Below are positions 1 to 9,079 of a stretch of DNA of 64,000 bases, one piece after another. Under the pieces are notes generated by a model, which saw only the letters and a list, made by a program, of their open reading frames with translations, was not told the DNA's origin and made no database searches. The stretch is taken from contig NZ_SJRW01000002.1 of NCBI RefSeq assembly GCF_004352825.1, positions 248,001 to 312,000 of the forward strand, in the 5' to 3' direction. The position numbers were made by a program, and so were the translations under genes. This DNA is from Luteimonas arsenica (GTDB lineage: Bacteria > Pseudomonadota > Gammaproteobacteria > Xanthomonadales > Xanthomonadaceae). Every line of letters starts with the position of its first letter. The stretch's first letter is position 1.

Positions 1-428
1 TGCTGGCGGTCGCCGATCACCGAGACGAAGCGCTCGGCCAGCGCGTACACGCTGCCCACCAGCGGAATCCTGCGCATGGTGTTGCCGACCAGGGCCTTGA
101 ACGGCGCCTTCAGCCGCGACTGCACCAGCAGGCCGAGCAGGTAGACCAGGCCGATGGTCAGCGCCGTGCCCAGCAGCCAGGCCACCATCGGGTGCGCCTC
201 GAACCACTCCCCGAACACGGTGAAGGAACGCCCGAACAGGCTGCTCGGGCCGAGGAAGCGGTTGACCAGGCCCACCGCCCAGCCCAGCAGCACCAGGGTG
301 AGCACCAGCGGCAGCACCGCCAGCAGTCCGGTCAGCCAGGTGGTGATGACCGGCTGCAGGTGGCGGCGCAGGCCGACGTAGCCTGCGTCGTCACCGCGGT
401 CGTGCCCGGGTGGCGTGATCAGTTCCAC
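1..428 (-). CDS. DUF502 family membrane protein (3' part lies beyond the window)
   Basis: Reading the minus strand from a GTG at 428 gives an open frame to the window edge. After a short polar stretch (TPPGHDRGDDAGYVGLRR) comes a hydrophobic segment around residues 28-48 (TGLLAVLPLVLTLVLLGWAV), then GLVNRFLGPSSLFGR, a second hydrophobic segment (VAWLLGTALTIGLVYLLGLL) near residues 80-100, and RRIPLVGSVYALAERFVSVI. This two-helix layout with the RIPLVGSVY-type motif fits DUF502 inner-membrane proteins, whose function is unknown. There is no ATG near the beginning. The GTG overlaps the stop of the upstream lipoprotein gene by about ten bases, so the two are probably co-transcribed and translationally coupled. 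The C-terminus is missing because the window ends. Confidence 0.72.
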   Translation of the reverse strand, partial: MELITPPGHDRGDDAGYVGLRRHLQPVITTWLTGLLAVLPLVLTLVLLGWAVGLVNRFLGPSSLFGRSFTVFGEWFEAHPMVAWLLGTALTIGLVYLLGLLVQSRLKAPFKALVGNTMRRIPLVGSVYALAERFVSVIGDRQ

Positions 429-712
429 TCGAAGAGCTTGAAGTAGACCGGCGAGACGCCGTCGCGTTCGCCATCGACCACGCCGTCGCCGTCGCGGTCG
501 TAGAGGTAGTAGGTGGGACCGCGCGAAGGCTCCACCTTGAGCGCACGCAGGCGACCATCGATGCGGTACTCGGTGACCACGTCGCCATTGGCCTCGGTGC
601 GGATGGTTTCGTCCGCGCCTTCCGGGATCTGGTCGTAGGGGTCGCTGGCGGTGGCGCAGGCGCCCAGCAGCAGGGCGGTGGCGACCAGCGTGGGGGCGGC
701 GAAGCGGTTCAT
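419..712 (-). CDS. Small DUF2782-type lipoprotein
   Basis: This 97-residue protein has a lipoprotein signal peptide with lipobox LLGAC, predicting acylation at Cys19 and anchoring in the envelope. The mature part carries TEYRIDGRLRALKVEP followed by GPTYYLYDRDGDG, the pattern of DUF2782 proteins that sit beside polA in many gammaproteobacteria. The function of the family is unknown. The aspartate-rich DRDGDGVVDGERDG segment resembles a calcium-binding loop, but that is only a resemblance. The gene is divergent from polA with 76 bases between the starts, and it overlaps the downstream DUF502 gene. Confidence 0.75.
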   Translation of the reverse strand: MNRFAAPTLVATALLLGACATASDPYDQIPEGADETIRTEANGDVVTEYRIDGRLRALKVEPSRGPTYYLYDRDGDGVVDGERDGVSPVYFKLFEWN

Positions 713-754
713 GGCGGTCTCCCGGGGAGCTGCCGCCGATTATGCGCCAGTGCC

Positions 755-782
755 GTGACCACGGGCGGTGAGGACGTAGAAT
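755..782 (+). promoter_or_regulatory. Candidate polA promoter giving a leaderless mRNA
   Basis: GTGACC at 755-760 and TAGAAT at 777-782 are separated by 16 bases and resemble -35 and -10 elements. Only six bases (ccgggc) lie between the -10 and the polA ATG, so transcription would begin at or next to the start codon. No Shine-Dalgarno sequence is visible, which agrees with leaderless translation. Inferred from sequence only. Confidence 0.5.
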
Positions 783-788
783 CCGGGC

Positions 789-3557
789 ATGAAACGCCTG
801 GTTCTGATCGACGGTTCCTCCTACCTCTACCGCGCCTTCCACGCGCTACCGCCGCTGTCCAATGCCGATGGCGAGCCGACCGGCGCGCTGTTCGGCGTGG
901 TCAACATGCTGCGCTCCACGCTCAAGGAACGGCCCGAGTACGTCGCCTTCGTGGTCGACGCGCCGGGGAAGACCTTCCGCGACGACCTGTATCCCGAGTA
1001 CAAGGCCAACCGCCCGCCGATGCCCGACGACCTGCGCGCGCAGGTGCAGCCGATGTGCGACGTGGTCGAGGCCCTGGGCATCCCGATCCTGCGCGTGCCC
1101 GGGGTGGAGGCCGACGACGTCATCGGCACCCTCGCACTGCAGGCGGCCGGCGACGGCATCGACGTCACCATCTCCACCGGCGACAAGGATTTCGCCCAGC
1201 TGGTGCGCCCGGGCGTGGGCCTGGTGAACACCATGAGCGGCACGCGCACCGACTCCGACGAGGCGGTGGTCGCCAAGTTCGGCGTGCGGCCCGACCAGGT
1301 GGTCGACCTGCTGGCGCTGATGGGCGACAGCGTCGACAACATCCCCGGCGTGGAGAAGTGCGGGCCGAAGACCGCCGCCAAGTGGCTGGCCGCCTACGAC
1401 AGCCTCGACGGCGTGATGGCCTCGGCCGGCGAGATCAAGGGCAAGGTCGGCGACAACCTGCGCGCCGCGCTCGACCGCCTGCCGCTGAGCAGGGAGCTGG
1501 CGACCATCCGCACCGACGTCGAGCTCGAGGTCGGCGCCACCGATCTCGCGCTGCGCGAACCCGACGTGGACACGCTGCGTGCGCTGTACGCGCGCTACGG
1601 CTTCGTGCAGGCGCTCAAGGAGCTCGATGGTGGCAGCGCCGCGAACGGGAATGTGCCGGCGAAGGCGACGATCGCGCGCGCGGGCAGCGGCTTCGTCGCG
1701 CCGGCGGCGGCCGCGGATGGCGTTGCGCCGGATCCCGCGCTGGCGGCCGAAGGCCGCTACGACACGATCCTCGACGCCGCGGCGCTGGAAGACTGGATCG
1801 CACGACTGCGCGAGGCCGGCCTATTCGCGGTCGACACCGAGACCGATTCGCTCGATCCCCTGCGCGCCAACCTGGTCGGCATCAGCTTCAGCGGCGAGCC
1901 CGGCCGCGCCGCCTACCTGCCGCTGGCCCACGACTATCCCGGCGCGCCGGCCCAGATCGACCGCGCGCAGGCGCTGGACCTGCTGCGCCCGCTGCTGGAG
2001 GACGCCTCCGTGCGCAAGGTCGGCCAGAACGGCAAGTACGACCTCCACGTGCTGCGCCGCCACGGCATCGCCCTGGCCGGCTACGCCGACGACACCCTGC
2101 TGGAGAGCTTCGTGCTCGACGCCGGCCGCACCCGCCACGACATGGATTCGCTGGCGCGGCGCGAACTCGGCTACCAGACCATCGCCTACGCCGACGTGGC
2201 CGGGAAGGGCGCCAAGCAGATCCCGTTCTCGCAGGTCGCCATCGACGACGCCACCCGCTACGCCGCAGAAGACGCCGACGTCACCCTGCGCCTGCACCGG
2301 GTGCTGTCCGCGCGGCTTGACGCCGAGCCCGGCCTGCAGCCCGTGTACCGCGATATCGAGATGCCGCTGGTGCCGGTGCTGGCGCGGGTGGAGGCCAACG
2401 GCGTGCTGCTCGACGGCGACGAACTGCGCCGCCAGGGCCAGGCGCTGGGCCGGCGCATGCTGGAGCTGCAGCAGCGCGCCACCGAGCTGGCGGGCCGCAG
2501 CTTCAACCTGGATTCGCCGAAGCAGGTCGGCGCCCTCCTGTACGACGAACTCGGCCTGCCGGCGCTGGTGAAGACGCCCAAGGGCCAGCCGTCGGCGAAT
2601 GAAGAGGCGCTGGAGGCCATCGCGGACCAGCACGAGCTGCCGCGGGTGATCCTCGACTACCGCAGCCTGGCCAAGCTGCGCGGCACCTACACCGACAAGC
2701 TGCCCGAGATGGTCAATCCCGACACCGGCCGCTTGCACACCAGCTACCAGCAGGCCGGCGCCGCCACCGGGCGCCTGGCCTCGAGCGACCCCAACCTGCA
2801 AAACATCCCGATCCGCACCGAGGACGGCCGCCGCATCCGCACCGCCTTCGTCGCGCCGCCGGGGCGGAAACTGGTGGCCTGCGACTATTCGCAGATCGAA
2901 CTGCGGATCATGGCCCACCTCTCGCAGGACGCCGGCCTGGTCGCGGCCTTCGAGGCCGGCGCCGACATCCACCGCGCCACCGCCGCGGAAGTGTTCGGGC
3001 GCAAACTCGACGAGGTCACCGGCGACGAGCGTCGCGCCGCCAAGGCGATCAACTTCGGCCTGATGTATGGCATGGGCGCCTTCGGCCTGGCGCGCAACCT
3101 CGGCATCTCGCGCGCCGAGGCCCAGGACTACATCGCGCTGTACTTCTCGCGCTATCCCGGCGTGCGTGACTTCATGGAGCGCACGCGCAGCCAGGCCCGT
3201 GAGCAGGGCCATGTCGAAACCGTCTTCGGCCGCCGCCTGTGGCTGGAGTACATCAGCCGCGGCACCCAGGCCCAGCGTGCCGGCGCCGAGCGCGCCGCGA
3301 TCAACGCGCCGATGCAGGGCACGGCGGCGGACATCATCAAGCGCGCCATGGTGGCGGTGGACGAGTGGCTGCAGCCGCACGGCGAACGCGCACTGATGAT
3401 CCTGCAGGTGCACGACGAACTGGTGTTCGAGTGCGACGAAGGCTTCGTCGACACCCTGCTCCCCGAGGTGGTTTCGCGGATGACCGGCGCGGCGGAACTG
3501 AGGGTGCCGCTGGTGGTCGACAGCGGCGTTGGCGACAACTGGGAACAGGCGCATTGA
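789..3557 (+). CDS. polA: DNA polymerase I
   Basis: DNA polymerase I fills gaps, removes RNA primers and works in excision repair. The 922-residue product is close to the E. coli length (928). The 5'-3' exonuclease domain starts with VLIDGSSYLYRAFHALP and contains VEADDVIGTLA. The 3'-5' proofreading domain keeps the metal-binding DTE of FAVDTETDSLDP near residue 348, so proofreading is probably active. The polymerase domain has motif A DYSQIELRIM (about residue 698), the O-helix region RRAAKAINFGLMYGMG and motif C QVHDELVFE (about 873). The ATG at 789 has no ribosome binding site but sits six bases after a -10-like TAGAAT. The polA-sRNA order downstream matches other gammaproteobacteria. Confidence 0.98.
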   Translation: MKRLVLIDGSSYLYRAFHALPPLSNADGEPTGALFGVVNMLRSTLKERPEYVAFVVDAPGKTFRDDLYPEYKANRPPMPDDLRAQVQPMCDVVEALGIPILRVPGVEADDVIGTLALQAAGDGIDVTISTGDKDFAQLVRPGVGLVNTMSGTRTDSDEAVVAKFGVRPDQVVDLLALMGDSVDNIPGVEKCGPKTAAKWLAAYDSLDGVMASAGEIKGKVGDNLRAALDRLPLSRELATIRTDVELEVGATDLALREPDVDTLRALYARYGFVQALKELDGGSAANGNVPAKATIARAGSGFVAPAAAADGVAPDPALAAEGRYDTILDAAALEDWIARLREAGLFAVDTETDSLDPLRANLVGISFSGEPGRAAYLPLAHDYPGAPAQIDRAQALDLLRPLLEDASVRKVGQNGKYDLHVLRRHGIALAGYADDTLLESFVLDAGRTRHDMDSLARRELGYQTIAYADVAGKGAKQIPFSQVAIDDATRYAAEDADVTLRLHRVLSARLDAEPGLQPVYRDIEMPLVPVLARVEANGVLLDGDELRRQGQALGRRMLELQQRATELAGRSFNLDSPKQVGALLYDELGLPALVKTPKGQPSANEEALEAIADQHELPRVILDYRSLAKLRGTYTDKLPEMVNPDTGRLHTSYQQAGAATGRLASSDPNLQNIPIRTEDGRRIRTAFVAPPGRKLVACDYSQIELRIMAHLSQDAGLVAAFEAGADIHRATAAEVFGRKLDEVTGDERRAAKAINFGLMYGMGAFGLARNLGISRAEAQDYIALYFSRYPGVRDFMERTRSQAREQGHVETVFGRRLWLEYISRGTQAQRAGAERAAINAPMQGTAADIIKRAMVAVDEWLQPHGERALMILQVHDELVFECDEGFVDTLLPEVVSRMTGAAELRVPLVVDSGVGDNWEQAH

Positions 3558-3666
3558 GTATTCAGCAAAGGGCCCGGAAAGGGCCGCTAAACGCAGGCTG
3601 AATCCAACAAAAACTTAACGGCAATCTTCACGAACCATCCATGTCCGCGATGGTCATATAGCCCGT

Positions 3667-3790
3667 GACAGATGCAAGGTCTGTCGCAGATCACTCCCCT
3701 CCCCTGGAGCTGATCGACCCCGGAACGTAAGGCTTCTCCCCGAGCCCCGTTCTCCAGCCCCGCCGGCCCCCCCTGCCTGCGGGGCTTTTT
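3667..3790 (+). ncRNA. C-rich trans-acting sRNA, sX13-like, at the Spot 42 position
   Basis: The gap between polA and glk encodes an apparent structured RNA of about 120 nt. Three hairpins are visible, each exposing a pyrimidine/C-rich loop. Hairpin 1 pairs GATCA-CTCC with GGAG-C-TGATC around a CCTCCCCT loop. Hairpin 2 pairs GGCT with AGCC around TCTCCCCG, inside an outer AACG/CGTT pairing. Hairpin 3 is the terminator, whose loop is CCCCCCT. A -10-like TATA run lies at 3655-3660 and would place the start near 3667. As I recall the Xanthomonas literature, sX13 is an Hfq-independent regulator of about 115 nt with C-rich loops that pair with G-rich mRNA leaders; enterobacterial Spot 42 lies after polA. 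Start is approximate and homology is inferred from structure and location. Confidence 0.65.
3757..3790 (+). terminator. Rho-independent terminator of the sX13-like sRNA
   Basis: The arm GCCCCGC (3757-3763) pairs with GCGGGGC (3779-3785). An inner GGC/GCC pairing leaves a seven-base loop of six Cs and a T. A run of five Ts follows at 3786-3790. Confidence 0.85.
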
Positions 3791-3836
3791 ATTGCCTGTA
3801 GCCTATGGGGCCTGACCCGCTGCCTGGAGCGAAGCC

Positions 3837-4814
3837 TTGACCGGAGACCTGGCGCTAGTCGCGGACATCGGAGGAACCAATGCGCGGTTCGCGCTGTGCG
3901 ACCCCGCGGCGGTGGTGCCGGGACTCGTGGAGCCGATGGCGCTGCGCAATGCGGAGTTCGCCAGCCTGCAGCACGCCACCGAACATTACCTCGCCGCCGT
4001 CGGCGTCCGCCCGCGGCGGGCCGCGATGGCGCTGGCCTGCCCGGTCGACGGCGACGAAATGCGGCTGACCAACCGCGCCTGGTCGTTCAGTCGCCATGAG
4101 CTGCGCGACTCGCTGGGGCTGGAGGAGCTGCGCCTGCTCAACGACTTCGGCGCCATCGCGCGCGCGGTGCCGGTGCTGGCGGCGGACGAGCGCGTGGTGC
4201 TGCACGGGCAGTCGCACGAGCTGTCGCGGGGGCCGGTCAGCGTCATCGGGCCCGGCACCGGCTTCGGGGTCGCCCTGCTGGTCGGCAGTGCCGACGGCGG
4301 CTGGCAGGTGGTGGAGACCGAGGGCGGCCACGTCGGCTTCGCGCCCCTGGGCGACGAGGAACGCCTGCTCGCGGCCCGGATCACGGCGCGCCACGGCCGC
4401 GCGTCCTGGGAGCGGCTGCTGTCGGGCAGCGGCCTGTCGGTCATCGATGCGGTGCTGCGCGGGGACGAAGACGGTGGGCTGCGCGACCCTGCCGCGATCG
4501 TGGCCGCGGCGCTGGACGGCCATGACGTGGTTTCGCGCCGAGCGCTCGCGCGCTTCTGCGCGATCCTCGGCAGCGTTGCCGGCGACATCGCGCTGGCGCA
4601 CGGCGCGCGCTCGGTGGTGATCGCCGGCGGCATGGTGCCGCGTTTCCTGCCCTTCCTGCGCAGCAGCGCCTTTCGCGAGCGCTTCCTGGACAAGGGCCGC
4701 TTCGCCGCCTGGCTGGAGCCGGTGTCGATCCAGGTCGTGGTCCATCCCAACCCGGGACTGCTGGGCGCGGCCGTGGCCCTGGGGCCTGGGCCATGTCCGG
4801 GGAGCGCGCGCTGA
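3837..4814 (+). CDS. glk: Glucokinase
   Basis: Glucokinase phosphorylates glucose to glucose-6-phosphate with ATP in the cytoplasm. The 325-residue protein starts at a TTG preceded by GGAG seven bases upstream. The phosphate-binding LVADIGGTNARFAL is at the N-terminus. LRLLNDFGAIA carries the predicted catalytic aspartate, and GPGTGFGVALL and VETEGGHVGFAP are the further nucleotide- and sugar-site motifs of the bacterial Glk family (not ROK). A C-terminal VIAGGMVPR completes the actin-like fold. The gene stands alone between the sRNA and convergent hemF. Confidence 0.93.
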   Translation: MTGDLALVADIGGTNARFALCDPAAVVPGLVEPMALRNAEFASLQHATEHYLAAVGVRPRRAAMALACPVDGDEMRLTNRAWSFSRHELRDSLGLEELRLLNDFGAIARAVPVLAADERVVLHGQSHELSRGPVSVIGPGTGFGVALLVGSADGGWQVVETEGGHVGFAPLGDEERLLAARITARHGRASWERLLSGSGLSVIDAVLRGDEDGGLRDPAAIVAAALDGHDVVSRRALARFCAILGSVAGDIALAHGARSVVIAGGMVPRFLPFLRSSAFRERFLDKGRFAAWLEPVSIQVVVHPNPGLLGAAVALGPGPCPGSAR

Positions 4815-4817
4815 GCC

Positions 4818-4846
4818 GGCTGAGGCAAAAAAGCTCTTCCTCAGCC
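4818..4846. terminator. Hairpin between convergent glk and hemF
   Basis: GGCTGAGG (4818-4825) pairs perfectly with CCTCAGCC (4839-4846) around a 13-base loop that contains six consecutive As. The right arm overlaps the hemF stop codon. No clear T-run follows on either strand, so this could be a weak bidirectional terminator or a stabilising 3' hairpin. Confidence 0.45.
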
Positions 4847-5773
4847 CAACTCCGCCAGCCAGTCGCGTGGCCGGAGGTAGTCGGCCAGGCGGGCCTCGGG
4901 GCTGCCGGGCTCCGGTTCGAAGCCGTATTCCCAGCGCGCCAGCGGCGGCATGCTCATCAGGATGGATTCGCTGCGGCCGCCGGACTGCAGGCCGAAGTGG
5001 GTGCCGCGGTCCCAGACCAGGTTGAATTCGACGTAGCGGCCGCGGCGGTAGAGCTGGAACTGGCGCTCGCGTTCGCCCCAGGGCGTGGCCTTGCGGCGTT
5101 CGACGATCGGCAGCCAGGCGTCGAGGAAGCCGTCGCCGACCGCGCGCAGGTAGGCGAAGTCGCGCTCGAAGTCGTCGGCCAGGTCGTCGAAGAACAGGCC
5201 GCCGACGCCGCGGGTCTCGTCGCGGTGCTTCAGGAAGAAGTACTCGTCGCACCACCGCTTGTGCGCCTCGTAGCGCGCCTGGCTGCCGAAGGGCTCGCAC
5301 AGCGCGCGCGCGGTGCGGTGCCAGTGCAGCACGTCCTCGTCGAAGGGATAGAAGGGCGTGAGGTCGAAGCCGCCGCCGAACCATGAGGCCACGGTCGCGC
5401 CGTCGCGCTCGGCGCGGAAGTGGCGCACGTTGGCATGCGTGGTCGGCAGGTACGGGTTGCGCGGGTGGAAGACCAGCGAAACGCCGACCGCGCGCCACGA
5501 GGCGCCGGTCAGTTCGGGCCGGTTCGCCGTGGCCGACGGCGGCAGTCGCGTGCCGCGCACGTCGGAGAAGCCGATGCCGGCCTGCTCGAACACGGCACCG
5601 TCGCGCATGATGCGGGTGCGACCGCCGCCGGCGAGGCCGCCGCTGGCGCTCTCGTCCGGGCGCGTCCAGGCGTCCTCGTGGAAGCGCGCGGCGCCGTCGG
5701 CGCCCTCCATGGCCGCGCAGATGCGGTCCTGCAGGCCAGTCAGGTAGTCGCGGACGGCGTCGAAATCGGTCAT
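4841..5773 (-). CDS. hemF: Oxygen-dependent coproporphyrinogen III oxidase
   Basis: HemF converts coproporphyrinogen III to protoporphyrinogen IX with oxygen, in heme synthesis. The start chosen is the ATG at 5773 ([18 protein letters not shown]), giving 310 residues, the usual family length. A longer frame begins at 5839 but its extra N-terminus does not look like the family. Conserved stretches are [14 protein letters not shown], the HWH and KHR regions, [27 protein letters not shown], and [18 protein letters not shown] near the C-terminus. A TACAAT hexamer ends exactly six bases before the ATG, suggesting a leaderless transcript. Confidence 0.95.
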   Translation of the reverse strand: MTDFDAVRDYLTGLQDRICAAMEGADGAARFHEDAWTRPDESASGGLAGGGRTRIMRDGAVFEQAGIGFSDVRGTRLPPSATANRPELTGASWRAVGVSLVFHPRNPYLPTTHANVRHFRAERDGATVASWFGGGFDLTPFYPFDEDVLHWHRTARALCEPFGSQARYEAHKRWCDEYFFLKHRDETRGVGGLFFDDLADDFERDFAYLRAVGDGFLDAWLPIVERRKATPWGERERQFQLYRRGRYVEFNLVWDRGTHFGLQSGGRSESILMSMPPLARWEYGFEPEPGSPEARLADYLRPRDWLAELG

Positions 5774-5928
5774 GTGGCAATTGTAAGGCGGCCGACACCA
5801 TCCCGGCGGCGCGTCGGCAGTGTTCCACCGGTGACGCAACCCTAACGCGCAGCTAACGTCTGCTTAGGGAAACGCGAACGCGCCTGCACGTCATCATCGG
5901 CATCGCAATCATCATGAAGGGGACTTCG

Positions 5929-6516
5929 ATGACCTTGCACACTGCGGAACCGCGCACCGCGCATTTCCCCCTGCTCGACGACGTGATCGTTGTGGCCGAC
6001 GCCGCCATGCGCATGCGCGCACCGCGCCGGATCGTCGCCACGCTGGTCGAAGGGCTGCGCAACCTGCTCCCCAACGCCGGCGCGTTGCCGCCCGCGCTGT
6101 TGATCCCCGACCCCGCCGGCTACACGCGTCGCGAGCTGTACCGCTCGCCGCGCCACGGCTACCAGGTGCTGGCCATGACCTGGGGCCCCGGGCAGGGCAG
6201 CTCCGTGCACGACCATGCCGACACCTGGGGCGTCGAGGCGGTGCTGCGCGGACACCTGGAAGTGCTCGACTACCGCGTCCGCGACCGCAATCGCGCGCTC
6301 GTCCGCATGCATGCCAGCGACCACCACGCGCTCGAGGATGGCCGCGTGATCGGCCTGCTGCCGCCGCACGACCTGCATTCCTGCCGCAATCCCAGTGCGC
6401 GGGAAACCACCGTGACCCTGCACATCTACGGCACGCCGCTGGACGAGGTACGCCGCTTCGTGCACGTCGAGGACGATCTCTATCGTCCGGAGCGCGTGCG
6501 GCTGGCCATGGCCTGA
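5929..6516 (+). CDS. Cysteine dioxygenase-like cupin enzyme
   Basis: This 195-residue protein is a single-domain cupin of the type I cysteine dioxygenase family, which oxidises thiols such as cysteine to sulfinic acids with a three-histidine iron site. The iron ligands are readable as the HDH pair in SVHDHADTWG (about residue 93) and the histidine in PPHDLHSCRNPS (about 147). The ATG at 5929 is preferred over 5914 because AAGGGGA lies about six bases before it. The substrate is not determined; 3-mercaptopropionate is possible. It lies divergent to hemF and convergent with the S9 peptidase, whose stop is only ten bases away. Confidence 0.8.
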   Translation: MTLHTAEPRTAHFPLLDDVIVVADAAMRMRAPRRIVATLVEGLRNLLPNAGALPPALLIPDPAGYTRRELYRSPRHGYQVLAMTWGPGQGSSVHDHADTWGVEAVLRGHLEVLDYRVRDRNRALVRMHASDHHALEDGRVIGLLPPHDLHSCRNPSARETTVTLHIYGTPLDEVRRFVHVEDDLYRPERVRLAMA

Positions 6517-6525
6517 GGCGCGCCC

Positions 6526-8916
6526 TCAGTCCTTCAGCGCGCGCTCGAACAATTCGTAGATGCGTCGGTACTGGTCGTACCAGGAATCGGAATGCACATA
6601 GCCGTGCCGCTCCAGCGGGTAGCTCGCCAATTCCCACTTGTCCTTGCGCAGCTCGATCAGGCGCTGCGCCAGCATCACCGAGTCCTTGTAGAACACGTTG
6701 TCGTCGATCATGCCGTGGGCGATCAGCAGGTGGTCCTGCAGGCCCTCGGCGTACTCCATCGGCGATGACTTCGCGTAGGCCTCGGGGTCGAGCTCCGGGG
6801 TGTTGAGGATGTTGGCGGTGTAGCCGTGGTTGTACTGCGACCAGTCGGTCACCGGGCGCAGCGCGGCGCCCGCCTTGAAGGTGCCCGGCTCGCGGAACAG
6901 GGCCATGAAGGTCATGAAGCCGCCGTAGCTGCCGCCGTAGATGCCGACGCGGTCGCGGTCGGCCTGGCGGTTTTCCACCAGCCAGTCGATGCCGTCGAGG
7001 TAGTCCTCCAGCTCCGGGTGGCCCATCTGCCGGTAGATCGCGGTGCGCCAGTCGCGGCCGTAGCCTTCGGAGGCCCGGAAGTCGAGGTCGAGCACGATGT
7101 AGCCCTGCTGCACCAGCAGGTTGTGGAACATCTGCTCGCGGAAGTAGTTCGGATAGCGGTCGCTGACGTTCTGCAGGTAGCCGGCGCCGTGCACGAACAG
7201 CACGACCGGGTATTCGCGGCCGGGCTCCATGGTGGCCGGGCCGTAGTACTTGCCCCAGACGGTGCCGGCACCGTGCTTCGAGGGCACCTGCACGGTCTCG
7301 GGCTGGATCCATTCGCGTGCCTTGAACTCCGCGCTGCGGGTGTCGGTGAGCTGGCGGGCGTCGCCGCCGGCGGCGTCGACCACCGACAGCTGCGGCGGCA
7401 CGTAGCTGCTCGAATGCCGCACCAGCACGCGGCGGCCGTCGGGCGAGGCGACGAAGTCCTCGACGCCGTTCAGCGCGGTCACTTCGCGCACTTCGCCGCC
7501 GTTGGCGCCGACCTGGCAGACCTCGTAGTCGCCGGGGCGGGCGCGGTTGCACAGGAACAGGAAGCTGGCGCCGTCCGCGGCCAGCACCGGCTGCGAGGCT
7601 TCCCAGCGGCCCGAGGTCAGCGCGCGAGCGCGGCCGCCCGACGTGGTGTACAGGTGCGACCAGCCGGACTCCTCGGACAGGAACCACAGCGTGCGCGCAT
7701 CCGGCATCCAGCCGAACTCGTTGAAGCTCCAGTTGATCCAGGCCTCGTCGCTCAGGCGGTGCACGGGCTGCAGCTTCGCGCCGGCGAGGTCGACCGTCGC
7801 CAGCCAGCGGTCCTTGTTGTCGACCGAGTGCAGCATCAGCGCGAGGCCGCGGCCGTCGTCGCTCCAGCGCGCGCCGCCGGAGACGTCGCCGCCCCAGCCT
7901 TCGATGCGCACGGGGCGGTTGCCCTTCAGCGCATCCTTGCCGGCGGCCTTGCGCAGCGCGGCCAGCGGATCCTGGGTGATGCCCGGCAGCGGATCGGTCT
8001 TCAGTTCGCGCACCTTGCCGTCGTCGAGCGACACCAGCCAGAACGACTGCGGCGCGGGATCGTTGCGGCCCACGCGCGTGCGCACGTCCTCGAACTCCTC
8101 GTAGCCGGACTCGGTGACGTACTTCGGCATCTTTCCGCCCTGGCCCGCGTCGGCACCCTTGGCCTGGGTGACCGCGAACAGCCAGCGGCCGTCGGGCGAG
8201 AGCGCGCTGCCCTGGATCTCGACGTCCTTGCCGAGGAAGGCCGGCGCCGGCGCGCGGCTCGGGTCGGCGCTGCGCCAGGCTTCGGCCTGGGTGCGCAGCT
8301 CCTCGCGGCGTTCGCGCTCGGTGCGCAGGGTTTCGATGTAGCGCAGCTGGCGCTCGCGCAGGGCGTCGGCCTTGGGCGGCGTGCCGGGAGCATCCTCGGC
8401 CTTCAGGCTCGCGGCCTGGCCGACGCCGCCCGAGGCGGTCCAGCGGTACCAGTCGTTGCCGCTGCGCCACGACAGCGAGCCGTCGCGGCCCCACTGCAGC
8501 TGCGATTCGCCGGCCTCGGTGCGGGTGATCTGGGTCAGCGCGCCGCCGCGCAGGTCACGCACGAAGACGTCGCCATTGCGCAGGAAGGCCATGCGCGCGC
8601 GGGTGGCGTCGAATATCGGGTCCGTGCCGTCGATGCCCGCGCGCGCTGCGCCGTCGACCCGGTTTGCCGCACCGCCGGCCACCGGCTGGGCGAAGGTGTC
8701 GCGCACGTTGCTGCCGCTGCGCTTGGCCGCGTAATAAGCGGTGGCGCCGTCCCAGGACCACCACATCCGCTCCACAGGCGGACCGATCCAGTCGGGGTCG
8801 GCCATGACCTGGTGCAGGTCGAGCGCCGGCGCGGGCTGGGCCAGGGCCGTGGATGCGGGCGCGACGGCCAGCAGCAGCGACAGCGACAGGAAGGAAACGA
8901 CGGTGCGGTGGCGCAT
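6526..8916 (-). CDS. Secreted S9 family (DPP IV-type) serine peptidase
   Basis: The product of 796 residues has a Sec signal peptide (about residues 1-26, ending in ASTALAQ) and is probably periplasmic. The first 500 or so residues resemble the eight-bladed beta-propeller of dipeptidyl peptidase IV enzymes. The C-terminal alpha/beta hydrolase domain carries the nucleophile in GIYGGSYGGFMTFM (about residue 660), the acid in AHGMIDDNVF (about 735) and the histidine in LERHGYVHSDSW (about 772). These enzymes release N-terminal dipeptides, often after proline. The ATG at 8916 is chosen because the signal peptide starts there; the longer frame to 9204 adds a charged non-secretory leader. Confidence 0.9.
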   Translation of the reverse strand: MRHRTVVSFLSLSLLLAVAPASTALAQPAPALDLHQVMADPDWIGPPVERMWWSWDGATAYYAAKRSGSNVRDTFAQPVAGGAANRVDGAARAGIDGTDPIFDATRARMAFLRNGDVFVRDLRGGALTQITRTEAGESQLQWGRDGSLSWRSGNDWYRWTASGGVGQAASLKAEDAPGTPPKADALRERQLRYIETLRTERERREELRTQAEAWRSADPSRAPAPAFLGKDVEIQGSALSPDGRWLFAVTQAKGADAGQGGKMPKYVTESGYEEFEDVRTRVGRNDPAPQSFWLVSLDDGKVRELKTDPLPGITQDPLAALRKAAGKDALKGNRPVRIEGWGGDVSGGARWSDDGRGLALMLHSVDNKDRWLATVDLAGAKLQPVHRLSDEAWINWSFNEFGWMPDARTLWFLSEESGWSHLYTTSGGRARALTSGRWEASQPVLAADGASFLFLCNRARPGDYEVCQVGANGGEVREVTALNGVEDFVASPDGRRVLVRHSSSYVPPQLSVVDAAGGDARQLTDTRSAEFKAREWIQPETVQVPSKHGAGTVWGKYYGPATMEPGREYPVVLFVHGAGYLQNVSDRYPNYFREQMFHNLLVQQGYIVLDLDFRASEGYGRDWRTAIYRQMGHPELEDYLDGIDWLVENRQADRDRVGIYGGSYGGFMTFMALFREPGTFKAGAALRPVTDWSQYNHGYTANILNTPELDPEAYAKSSPMEYAEGLQDHLLIAHGMIDDNVFYKDSVMLAQRLIELRKDKWELASYPLERHGYVHSDSWYDQYRRIYELFERALKD

Positions 8917-9079
8917 GGTGCAGTGACCCCTCGGGACGTTGACGCGCCAGCGTATCAGCCGCGCGCGCGATGCCTCTGGGCCGGTGGTCATGCCCGGATT
9001 CACGCCGCCTGAACCGGTGACGACGCGAAGAGGGGCACAATGGCGGGCGCGGTGCCCGGTTCGCACCGCGGAGAACGGC

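Noticed and set aside
8939-9079. N-terminal extension of cydA to the first ATG
   Set aside because: The extension is Arg-rich and non-conserved; the GTG at 9080 has a good ribosome binding site and starts the family's conserved sequence.
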